The translations under genes and the position numbers were made by a program. Of a stretch of 64,000 bases of DNA, positions 53,226 to 60,742 are shown piece by piece. Each line of letters begins with the position of its first letter. The first letter of the stretch is position 1. This DNA comes from Chryseobacterium sp. GTDB taxonomy: Bacteria; Bacteroidota; Bacteroidia; Flavobacteriales; Weeksellaceae. Under the pieces are notes generated by a model, which was not told the origin of the DNA, searched no databases, and was given only the letters and a program-made list of their open reading frames with translations. Location: positions 186,001-250,000 of the forward strand of contig JAITMC010000026.1 of NCBI GenBank assembly GCA_031277615.1, in the 5' to 3' direction.

Positions 53226-53254
53226 CAAAGGTAGGAATAATTTATAAACTTCAA
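53226..53254 (-). promoter_or_regulatory. Promoter of the SRP RNA (TTG-N18-TACCTTTG)
   Basis: On the - strand TTG (53254-53252), 18-bp spacer, TACCTTTG (53233-53226). Confidence 0.72.
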
Positions 53255-53353
53255 AACTTTATTACAGAAAATTAGTCGAAAAAATGCAGTGGTAGAGCTA
53301 AAATGCTGACATTTAAGGGAATAATTTTTCAACTTTTTTCTAAAAAATTAAAT

Positions 53354-53953
53354 ATGACGAAAAGTCCATCAACACTAGGAATTTTACTTTTTATCGCTAC
53401 AATGATCATCTTTTTTGTAGCCTATTTCTTCTTTTCAGGAGTTAACTATTTTGACACTTCTCTGAAAATCAATGCTTTCGTTCTTCCGCTTTTGTATGCA
53501 GGAGGAGCCTTCTGGTCCGTAAAAACATTCTGGAACCAAAACAGAGTGGTGAAATTTAAGGACGCCTTCAAAAGAGCTTTCGTTCCGATGTTTATCGGAG
53601 GAATTCTTTCCATTTTTTCTATTTATGCCTTTCTGAACTTTGTAGATCCCGATGCCAAAAAGCTGCTGAACTACCAATATGTGCAGCGGCAGAAGACCGA
53701 ACTGGATACGGAATATCAGTCGGCCAGGAAGATCCTGAAGCATCAGAAAGATATAGACGAGCTGGATCAGAAATATAAAGAAAGGCTTCCCAGCTTCTCT
53801 CCCGAAGCCGTAAAAGGAAAAGATATGCTTACTGCAAGTCATTTTTCAGGATATTTTGCCGCAATTCTTATATTTTACGTAGTTTTGTCGCTGTTTTTCG
53901 GAGCGTTCTTCAGAACAAGAACTGTTTACCAGGAACCAACAATCGAAGAATAA
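53354..53953 (+). CDS. DUF4199 domain-containing membrane protein
   Basis: About 199 residues from ATG 53354 (MTKSPSTLGILLFIATMIIFF). An upstream in-frame ATG (53303) would add a stretch that overlaps nothing conserved. Two N-terminal helices and further ones near 70-90 and 155-180, separated by a charged loop (QRQKTELDTEYQSARKILKHQKDIDEL split across about 110-140), fit DUF4199. Function unknown. The glycosyltransferase gene begins 15 bp later, and this pair is common in Flavobacteriia. Confidence 0.84.
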   Translation: MTKSPSTLGILLFIATMIIFFVAYFFFSGVNYFDTSLKINAFVLPLLYAGGAFWSVKTFWNQNRVVKFKDAFKRAFVPMFIGGILSIFSIYAFLNFVDPDAKKLLNYQYVQRQKTELDTEYQSARKILKHQKDIDELDQKYKERLPSFSPEAVKGKDMLTASHFSGYFAAILIFYVVLSLFFGAFFRTRTVYQEPTIEE

Positions 53954-53968
53954 TTTTATTAAAATTAA

Positions 53969-54919
53969 ATGAATTTATCTATAGTTATTCCGTTACTTAA
54001 CGAAGAAGCCTCTCTGGAAGAGCTTTTTTCAAGAATTGATAAGGTCTGCAGAACCGCAGCACTGTCTTATGAGATCTGGTTTGTAGACGACGGAAGTACA
54101 GATTTATCGTGGAGCATTATTGAAAATCTGAAAATACAGCACCCACAGATCCACGGCATTAAATTTTCCCGAAACTACGGAAAATCTCAGGCGCTTCATG
54201 CTGCCTTTGAAAGAGCAAACGGAGATGTAGTGATTACCATGGATGCTGACCTTCAGGACTTTCCGGAAGAAATTCCTGAGCTTTATAAAATGGTGATTGA
54301 AGACAATTACGATATTGTTTCAGGATGGAAAAAGAAGCGTTTTGACAATGTGATGACCAAAAATGTCCCGTCTAAGCTGTTCAACGCTGCGGCCAGAAAA
54401 GTTTCAGGAGTATATCTTCACGATTTCAACTGTGGTCTGAAAGCCTATAAAAAACAGGTGGTAAAATCTATTGATGTATACGGAGATATGCACCGCTATA
54501 TTCCGGTGCTGGCTGCCAATGCGGGATTCAGAAGAATTACTGAAAAAGAGGTTCGGCACCAGGCAAGACCATACGGAACTTCAAAATTCGGAACCGAGAG
54601 ATTCATCAGAGGTTTTCTGGATCTGGTAACCCTTTGGTTTGTAAGTCGTTTCGGAGGAAGGCCAATGCACTTCTTCGGAGCGGTAGGAACCTTAATGTTC
54701 ATCGTAGGATTTCTTTCGGCTTTGTGGCTGGGAATTTCAAAACTGATTGATGTGGCACGGGGAATCTACGGACATCTGATCACCAATAATCCGTGGTTTT
54801 ATATTGCTCTGACCATGATGCTGATGGGAACGCTGCTTTTTGTAGCCGGATTCCTGGGAGAAATGATTATCAGAACCAACAGGGAGCATAAGAACTACAA
54901 TATTGATGAAGTGATTTGA
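53969..54919 (+). CDS. Glycosyltransferase family 2 (dolichol-phosphate-mannosyltransferase-like)
   Basis: 316 residues. GT2 motifs are SIVIPLLNEEASLEELF, FVDDGSTDLSW, SRNYGKSQALHAAF and the DxD-type MDADLQDFPEEIPELY (about 90-105), followed by RFGGRPMHFFG and two C-terminal membrane helices (about 235-255 and 270-295). This arrangement matches DPM1/ArnC-like enzymes that transfer sugars to polyprenyl phosphate. Acceptor and donor unknown. In an operon with the DUF4199 gene; a terminator follows. Confidence 0.9.
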   Translation: MNLSIVIPLLNEEASLEELFSRIDKVCRTAALSYEIWFVDDGSTDLSWSIIENLKIQHPQIHGIKFSRNYGKSQALHAAFERANGDVVITMDADLQDFPEEIPELYKMVIEDNYDIVSGWKKKRFDNVMTKNVPSKLFNAAARKVSGVYLHDFNCGLKAYKKQVVKSIDVYGDMHRYIPVLAANAGFRRITEKEVRHQARPYGTSKFGTERFIRGFLDLVTLWFVSRFGGRPMHFFGAVGTLMFIVGFLSALWLGISKLIDVARGIYGHLITNNPWFYIALTMMLMGTLLFVAGFLGEMIIRTNREHKNYNIDEVI

Positions 54920-54950
54920 TATAGTTCAATATAAATCATTAATACATAGA

Positions 54951-54990
54951 TACTCTTAAAAGGCCAATGCTTTTTAAGGGTATTTTTTTT
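54951..54990 (+). terminator. Terminator after the glycosyltransferase
   Basis: TACTCTTAAAA / TTTTAAGGGTA stem (one wobble) followed by eight T. Confidence 0.8.
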
Positions 54991-55021
54991 GATTTCATCA
55001 ATTCCTTTTCCGATATTCGTA

Positions 55022-56014
55022 ATGATGAAAAGTAATAACCCCATGGAAAGTATTAAAATTGAAATCAGAGATCTTGTAGACATCGATTCTATCGCAGAAG
55101 AATATAATATTTCTAAAAAAGAACTGATCTCGTTTCACAACCGGAACTGTGCGCTGCATGAGCTGTTGCCGGAAAGTCTTCCCAAATACATCAGCAGCAT
55201 TTATATTCCGGTAGAAAAATATACCCAATGGAAAGAGAAGCAGCTGCCGGCTTCCCGGATTGACAGGCCCGGAATATCAGAAAAGCTTACTTATGGGGTT
55301 CTGATTAACCAGAAATCGTCGGAATTACAGATAAGTTATCTTATTGACATCCATCGGTTTGCTGAGCATAAAGCTTCGGTTTACAGGCAAAAATTGGAAG
55401 TCAATAACCATGATGTGGAATTTATGGTTGAAAAACTCATGGAGACGGCAGGAGAAGCTTTATATCCGATCCACCTTTCGCTTGACAGAAAAGGAAAACC
55501 GGATGCGATAGAAAACGGGGAAGATATCCAGGCTCGCTGGAAAGAAACCTTCCGCCCAAAAATTAAGCAGTATTATGAAGGCGAAGTGACCGACGGACTT
55601 ATTTCCCAGATTGATCATTTTTATGATACCATAAAAAACGGTTTGGGAAGTTTACAGCGTAATATTTTTTATCCGGTATTTTTTCTGCCGGTCTACGATT
55701 CATATCCCGATCATGAAAAAAAGGAACGTCTGGATTTTTATTTTCCTTCGTTTGGAGAAACGGTTTCCTATGATGCTGTTTTCTCTCTTCAGAAAACATT
55801 TACAGAAAAGGGGAGGATGCTTGTCCGGATCAAAGGGGAGCAGTATTATGAGGAGATAAGCCTGGATGAAGACAAAGGAAAAATTGATCTTGTTTATCAG
55901 CTGGATAAAGAAACCCGGAACATATTTTCAGTTACCGGATCATTGTCCACTTTCTATGATAATCAGGAAGTTAAAATTGATATTGAAATATACCGCCAGG
56001 AAGCTTATATTTGA
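55022..56014 (+). CDS. Hypothetical protein with LysM-like N-terminus, start of T6SS effector island
   Basis: About 330 residues from ATG 55022 (a second ATG follows at 55025, another at 55043). The first 50 residues (IEIRDLVDIDSIAEEYNISKKELISFHN) have the spacing of a LysM motif. The central part is helical and charged; the C-terminal third is beta-rich (GRMLVRIKGEQYYEEISLDEDKG). There is no signal peptide. No family is certain. It precedes the PAAR-like effectors by 80 bp in the same direction, so a role as T6SS effector chaperone or adaptor is plausible from context only. Confidence 0.65.
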   Translation: MMKSNNPMESIKIEIRDLVDIDSIAEEYNISKKELISFHNRNCALHELLPESLPKYISSIYIPVEKYTQWKEKQLPASRIDRPGISEKLTYGVLINQKSSELQISYLIDIHRFAEHKASVYRQKLEVNNHDVEFMVEKLMETAGEALYPIHLSLDRKGKPDAIENGEDIQARWKETFRPKIKQYYEGEVTDGLISQIDHFYDTIKNGLGSLQRNIFYPVFFLPVYDSYPDHEKKERLDFYFPSFGETVSYDAVFSLQKTFTEKGRMLVRIKGEQYYEEISLDEDKGKIDLVYQLDKETRNIFSVTGSLSTFYDNQEVKIDIEIYRQEAYI

Positions 56015-56094
56015 TTAAATAATTATTTCACCCGTAAAAGAATTGTATGAGCAGATAAAAACTCCGTAAACAAAAATAGAAAACACACAAAATA

Positions 56095-57378
56095 ATGAAA
56101 GAAAAACATTTGGTTTGCCAGGGAGCCATCTGTAAGTGCCAGTTCGGAACAGCTCCGGACAAACTTATGGTAAAAACCCAGAGCAAACGCTATATCAACG
56201 ATCAGACGGGCAGCGATAAACTGATGGCTACCCATAGAGACATTGGAACAACTTTTGAGAAAAATACTTTCGGGAACTGTGCAAAAATGAATAACAATCC
56301 CTGCAAACCCAGCGTTACCCAATGGGATGGTTACTATGAAAATATTACTGTAGAAGACAATGACGGAAAAGCCCTTCTGGAAGATAGTAAAGCTACCTGT
56401 GCCGTGAGCGGAACTTCCAGCATCGAAATTATATTTCATGGGCAGACTGCGGAACCCATGCAGCAGAATGTGGAAAATGCAAGGCCCGAAGTTATGACAC
56501 AGCTGCTGCCTGTGGAAGAAATCAAAAAGAATGGCTACTATTATAATTATAATGGTACATACGAAGGTAATATTAAAGGACAAAAAGAGGGAGCTGAAAA
56601 CGATGTATATGCCTGTAAAGGAAAAGGTAAGGAAAATGGTAGGTTTGTTGATGCAAAAAAATTAAAAATTACACATGATGATTTTTGTTGGGCAGCAGGA
56701 ATAATAAAATTGGAATCGGGTAATAATGATTATGAAGAGTTGAACTGTATTAGTAATACAGCTTTAAACCGAGCAGAAAATAAAAAAATTAATTTAAGGA
56801 TTTTATTAGAAAAAGGAGAGCCTGTTGGGACAAATAGGTATATTCCTTATTCTACTGTACCTAAAAAAAATAAAAAACAATTGGAAGATTCGGAAAATAC
56901 TTCTTATGCTAATAATACTCGTAAAGCATTAATAAATGCTTTAAATGAAGGACATGATAATTCTTATTCTGCTGAATTATGGGATGGTGATGATTTTCTT
57001 GTATGGGGAGCTGGTGAGATTAACCCTTATGGTAAAATATCTAATGCAAAATTTAGAGAATATGCATTTATAAAAATTCCTCTAAATATTTATGAAAAAT
57101 ATAAAAATGCTGTAGTAGAAAAATATGGAGAAAATATATCTTATGTTGATGATGGCAATCATACGAAAATGTCTGAAAGTAATCAACAGCACACTCATTA
57201 TACTACAGCTAAAGGAGCGAAAAAAATTAGATATTCTATACCCCAGTCAGTGTTTCTCCGTAAAGAAAACTGGATTAATGGATACTTCTATTATGATACA
57301 AAACAAACTAAAAGTGAAGGGCTGGTTGCAACCACTACTTATGGCAGAACAATCTTCTGGAAACTACAAAAGAAATGA
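56095..57378 (+). CDS. T6SS PAAR-like (DUF4280) effector 1 with variable C-terminal domain
   Basis: 427 residues. Residues 1-140 are a DUF4280/PAAR-like domain (AICKCQFGTAPDKLMV, GNCAKMNNNPCKPSVTQW, ATCAVSG; cysteines at 8, 13, 15, 63, 71 and about 102) that would cap the VgrG spike. This part is almost identical in DNA to 60743-61170. After PVEE the sequence becomes visibly AT-richer and unrelated in DNA. The C-terminal domain has AAGIIKLES (about 201), YEELNCISNTALNRAE and AELWDGDDFLVWG, and ends TIFWKLQKK. These blocks line up distantly with effector 2 and with SleB-type cell-wall hydrolases. The next gene overlaps by 4 bp and is a candidate immunity gene. Confidence 0.83.
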   Translation: MKEKHLVCQGAICKCQFGTAPDKLMVKTQSKRYINDQTGSDKLMATHRDIGTTFEKNTFGNCAKMNNNPCKPSVTQWDGYYENITVEDNDGKALLEDSKATCAVSGTSSIEIIFHGQTAEPMQQNVENARPEVMTQLLPVEEIKKNGYYYNYNGTYEGNIKGQKEGAENDVYACKGKGKENGRFVDAKKLKITHDDFCWAAGIIKLESGNNDYEELNCISNTALNRAENKKINLRILLEKGEPVGTNRYIPYSTVPKKNKKQLEDSENTSYANNTRKALINALNEGHDNSYSAELWDGDDFLVWGAGEINPYGKISNAKFREYAFIKIPLNIYEKYKNAVVEKYGENISYVDDGNHTKMSESNQQHTHYTTAKGAKKIRYSIPQSVFLRKENWINGYFYYDTKQTKSEGLVATTTYGRTIFWKLQKK

Positions 57379-58163
57379 AGAAAAATATAATTTTTATTCT
57401 GGTTATACTATTTACCCATTTATTAAATGCTCAAAAAAAGATGTATTCTTTGAGTGAATCAAATGAGGTGAAAAAATTGATTATATCTGAAAAAAATGTT
57501 CTGTATATCAGTAAAACGGATACAATAATTTATAAATTAAATAAAACTTCAACAGGTTTAGAGGTAAGCAATGCCCATTTTTCCTTTTCTATTTCTTTTA
57601 AAAATCAAAACCAGATCGAAATATTACCCTTTCATCTGATGATCAGGACGAATGCGGAGTTGTATGAATATCTCAAAATTAGTATTTTGGAAAAGAACGA
57701 AATCCAGAAAATAGGGATGCTGTTTTATCCTGTTAATAGATTTTATGATGACTGTTGTTTATATTTTAATCATGATATTTTCATCAATGACTGGGATAAA
57801 GATATGTATGCATCAAATTTTAAAGTTTTCTCTGTTTTGCAGTTTGACGGAGAAAAAAATATTTTAAAAGGAATTTATCAGTATAAAGGTAATATCCTGA
57901 GTAAGATCAGCTATTATAAAGATAATGAAGATGTTGAATTCTATAAGGAAGAACTGGTAAAAACTACTTTAAAATATAATCTGTATCATTTTCGCTATTC
58001 CGCAATAAATGAAAAATATATAATAAGAGGAAGTCATTTCAGAAATAAAGTTAACAGAGTAGTAAAGGCAATTTATAAGGAGGAGAATATGTCTGATGGT
58101 GATAAATCGAATACGGAAATACTAAATTATCCTTATCCAAAGGTTGAAATGATCAATGAATAA
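57375..58163 (+). CDS. Secreted protein, candidate immunity protein of effector 1
   Basis: 262 residues with a signal peptide (MKKNIIFILVILFTHLLNAQ), so it should act in the periplasm. No family recognised; the mature part is beta-rich with many Tyr/Asn/Lys. Its ATG overlaps the effector stop (ATGA), the tight coupling expected of effector/immunity pairs, and a periplasmic location fits a toxin attacking peptidoglycan. Composition is as AT-rich as the effector C-terminus, unlike housekeeping genes in this window. The immunity role is inference from position. Confidence 0.62.
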   Translation: MKKNIIFILVILFTHLLNAQKKMYSLSESNEVKKLIISEKNVLYISKTDTIIYKLNKTSTGLEVSNAHFSFSISFKNQNQIEILPFHLMIRTNAELYEYLKISILEKNEIQKIGMLFYPVNRFYDDCCLYFNHDIFINDWDKDMYASNFKVFSVLQFDGEKNILKGIYQYKGNILSKISYYKDNEDVEFYKEELVKTTLKYNLYHFRYSAINEKYIIRGSHFRNKVNRVVKAIYKEENMSDGDKSNTEILNYPYPKVEMINE

Positions 58164-58215
58164 AAAAAGGATCAGAAAGCAGTAGAAATAAAATAGATAA
58201 TTAGGGATTAGAACT

Positions 58216-58748
58216 ATGAGAATTATTTACGCTATACTATTTTCGATATTCATTTATCCACAGTATAAATTTGATAAAGCCAATATTGAAGATTTTACAG
58301 TAAATGGAAATACAATAGTCTTTCCAAAAGACAAAATAAAATGTCTGGAAAAAAAAATTGGGAAAACTTAAATCAGTTGAACACAATGAAACGGTTCCCT
58401 TTAGGAATGCTGGGGGGAGAAATGGTTGAAAATGATAATATTTCAATGTATTCAACGGCTAAAGAATTTTGCATATGGTATATTGATTTTGAAAAGAGCC
58501 ATTTAATTTTAAAGTATAAAGGGAAATATAGCTTTTCATCCAGCACAACTATTGATGATTTTAAAAAGATATTTCCCAAATCTTATGGTTTACCATCGTA
58601 TATCCCGGGAACTCCATCTGAAAATGCGGTTGGATTTACGATCATAGTCAGGAGAAAAAAACAGAAGGCGTATCTTAATTTTGCATTTTATTATAATCAT
58701 CTGGCTTCTGTATCAGTATCAGATTCATATACGCGTATAATAAATTGA
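58216..58748 (+). pseudogene. Frameshifted secreted-protein gene (A9 tract)
   Basis: The frame starting at ATG 58216 begins with a signal-like MRIIYAILFSIFIYPQ and runs to a stop near 58369. An overlapping frame then stays open to 58748 (135 codons from ATG 58341; FPLGMLGGEMVENDN ... SVSDSYTRIIN). The switch point is a run of nine A at about 58349-58357; one extra A would join the two into one protein of about 178 residues. It could be a true pseudogene, a phase-variable gene, programmed slippage, or a sequencing error. Located among effector-linked secreted genes, so possibly a former immunity gene. Confidence 0.6.
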
Positions 58749-58753
58749 AGATT

Positions 58754-58833
58754 AGGGGAAGGATATTTTTGCAATGTTTACAGCAGGAGAAAGTATATTT
58801 TGGAAATTAACACTTAATAAATTGCTTAAATAA
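58754..58833 (+). pseudogene. Orphan effector C-terminal tip
   Basis: A short in-frame stretch after a stop encodes KDIFAMFTAGESIFWKLTLNK and terminates at 58833. The SIFWKLxxxK ending closely matches the last residues of effector 1 (RTIFWKLQKK) and of effector 2 (GTIFWKELKT). It stands without the rest of an effector and looks like the remnant of a displaced C-terminal domain. Confidence 0.5.
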
Positions 58834-58836
58834 AAA

Positions 58837-59778
58837 ATGATGTACTTAAGAAAAATTATAAAATATCTTTTCATATTCCTAATACAGCCTTTATTAGGGC
58901 AGCCTTATCATAATTTGGCTATTGCTGAAGACTATCAGGTTAAAGAAGTCCTGAAAGAAGATAGCGTTCTGAAAGAAAAGTATACTGAAACATTTTATTA
59001 CATCTATGCTTATCATTCTTCAAAAGAAAACGTAAAAGTATATACTGCAAGCTCTGCAGATGAAAATCATCATTTTGAATGGACAAGTTATGTAATTAAA
59101 CAAACAGAAAAAAATAAATTATCACTTGAGATAGTAGCGTCAGATCAGGAATCCCGCAAACTGAATATCAGTTTCTTGGATGTAAATCAATCGGTCAGTA
59201 TTGATATAAGCACATTTTTTCTTAACCAGTCGTATTATGCTTATTTAAAAAAAGAATTGTTGAATAATAAAAATATAAGCGAATTAATAGATCTGATTGA
59301 TGAGTTTTTACAGGAGGATATTTTTAAATTGGAGCATCTGAAGTATTTTAGTTCAAAGAATAAATATAGAAACAAAGATTTCAGAATTTTAAATGCAAAA
59401 ATGACTACCATAAATTCTCAAAACGATAATATCAGTTGTGATTGGTCAATAGCTTATTCCTATAAAAATGGAATTTTATTTTCCGTAGAACAAAAGAATA
59501 AAGATGAAACAAGATATACGAAAAAATTAATCAATAACAGAAACGGTTTACTTTCCTACGCACTATACAGGCAGATCGATGAAAGATTTTCTGACGATCA
59601 AAAAATAACCTTTGATACAAAACAAAATACATATTCTGAAATAGGAACCTATACTCAGACAGCAAGTAATAAAGCAACCGATTATAAAAAAACAATACGT
59701 AAAAGTATAAATTCCTCATTAATGAAAATGGAATTGGACAAAGATGAAATTATTCAAATAATTCAAAAACTGAAATAG
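58837..59778 (+). CDS. Secreted protein of unknown function in the effector island
   Basis: 313 residues. Signal peptide (KIIKYLFIFLIQPLLGQ), then an AT-rich-coded mature part with no recognised domain: YHSSKENVKVYTASSADENH, a helical middle (ELLNNKNISELIDLIDEFLQ) and a Lys-rich C-terminus. It starts 3 bp after the orphan effector tip, in the position an immunity gene takes after an effector. An immunity role is therefore plausible. The next gene begins 8 bp downstream. Confidence 0.6.
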   Translation: MMYLRKIIKYLFIFLIQPLLGQPYHNLAIAEDYQVKEVLKEDSVLKEKYTETFYYIYAYHSSKENVKVYTASSADENHHFEWTSYVIKQTEKNKLSLEIVASDQESRKLNISFLDVNQSVSIDISTFFLNQSYYAYLKKELLNNKNISELIDLIDEFLQEDIFKLEHLKYFSSKNKYRNKDFRILNAKMTTINSQNDNISCDWSIAYSYKNGILFSVEQKNKDETRYTKKLINNRNGLLSYALYRQIDERFSDDQKITFDTKQNTYSEIGTYTQTASNKATDYKKTIRKSINSSLMKMELDKDEIIQIIQKLK

Positions 59779-59786
59779 GTTTATCC

Positions 59787-60410
59787 ATGAAGAAAATATT
59801 GTATTATCTATTGATTTATCTGACGTTTTGTTGCTGTAAAAGTAATAAAACAAGTTTGATTGAAAAGACACATACTGTTTTTCCTCCGTCAACGTACGCC
59901 ATTAATGAAAAAAGCTGTAAGCAGGCAATAAAAGGTTTTACCGGAAAATATAGCGTAAATCTTTCCCGATTTTATATTTCAGACAACGGAACAACTTTTA
60001 ATAAAAAAGACAGCGTCTCAATAGTTAAGCCTTTTTACACACAAATAAACGCTTATGGAAATTGTTTTCCGGAAGAATCTTATGGAAATTTATTGTTAGT
60101 ATATAACCATCATGATACTACAACGAAAGTTTATAGAAATGCTTTATATACAGATGAGCCTAATGTATTTCAGGAGATTATTCCCGATAAGAAGGGCTTT
60201 ATTATTTCAGCAGAAAGAGGCAATTCTTCCAAAGTAATCTCAAAAGTAAAAATATCTTATAAATCAGGGTTTTTACATGTGGATGCTATTAATATTGAGT
60301 CATCAGGTTTTCATCAGTATAGTAAGAAATACAACTTTAATCATTTAAAGTTAGAACGGTATTCTGTAAAAATGATAGATTCTTTACAAAGAATTAATGA
60401 AATGAGATAA
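59787..60410 (+). CDS. Lipoprotein of unknown function in the effector island
   Basis: 207 residues. The signal ends in a Cys-rich lipobox region (YLTFCCCKSNK), so it is probably lipidated. The mature part is beta-rich (GFTGKYSVNLSRFYISDNG, SKVISKVKISYKSGFLHVDAIN). No family recognised. Together with the upstream secreted gene it forms a two-gene tail behind the orphan effector tip; a periplasmic, inner-leaflet or outer-membrane immunity protein is one option. Strongly AT-rich. Confidence 0.6.
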   Translation: MKKILYYLLIYLTFCCCKSNKTSLIEKTHTVFPPSTYAINEKSCKQAIKGFTGKYSVNLSRFYISDNGTTFNKKDSVSIVKPFYTQINAYGNCFPEESYGNLLLVYNHHDTTTKVYRNALYTDEPNVFQEIIPDKKGFIISAERGNSSKVISKVKISYKSGFLHVDAINIESSGFHQYSKKYNFNHLKLERYSVKMIDSLQRINEMR

Positions 60411-60481
60411 GATAATCGTAACCAGATCATAACACTATTTATTATTAATTTCCTATAATATTCAATAAATTAAAATTTATA

Positions 60482-60512
60482 TTGAAATATATCAGCAGGA
60501 ATCTTATCTTTG
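60482..60512 (+). promoter_or_regulatory. Promoter TTG-N20-TATCTTTG upstream of effector 2
   Basis: TTG 60482-60484, 20-bp spacer, TATCTTTG 60505-60512. Marks a new transcription unit in the 332-bp gap before effector 2. Confidence 0.62.
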
Positions 60513-60543
60513 ATATACCAAATCAAAAAAAATATTAATAAGC

Positions 60544-60642
60544 ATGTACTTCAAAACTCCTGAAGTCCTTTTCGGACCTGAATTGTTCTACCTTAATCCT
60601 GCGCCATCCGATGGATCAGGAAATTACTTCTACAGAAGATAA
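60544..60642 (+). CDS. Small ORF in the effector 2 leader (32 aa)
   Basis: A 32-codon ORF (MYFKTPEVLFGPELFYLNPA, then a Ser/Gly/Tyr-rich end ...NYFYRR) begins about 31 bp after the -7 element and ends 100 bp before effector 2. It could be a leader peptide or a remnant of a larger gene; no family is recognised. The rest of the 60411-60742 gap shows nothing else. Confidence 0.3.
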   Translation: MYFKTPEVLFGPELFYLNPAPSDGSGNYFYRR

Positions 60643-60742
60643 TCCGTTTCAAAAATTTATTCTTTACCATAGGGTAAGGGAAAATATATTTTTATAACAC
60701 TACAGGAACATTGGAAATAAGTACGTTAAACACAAAAAAGCG

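Noticed and set aside
56023-56583. 186-codon open frame on the - strand (and the similar 60692-61087)
   Set aside because: Both are antisense to the nearly identical DUF4280 heads, so their resemblance simply reflects the repeat.
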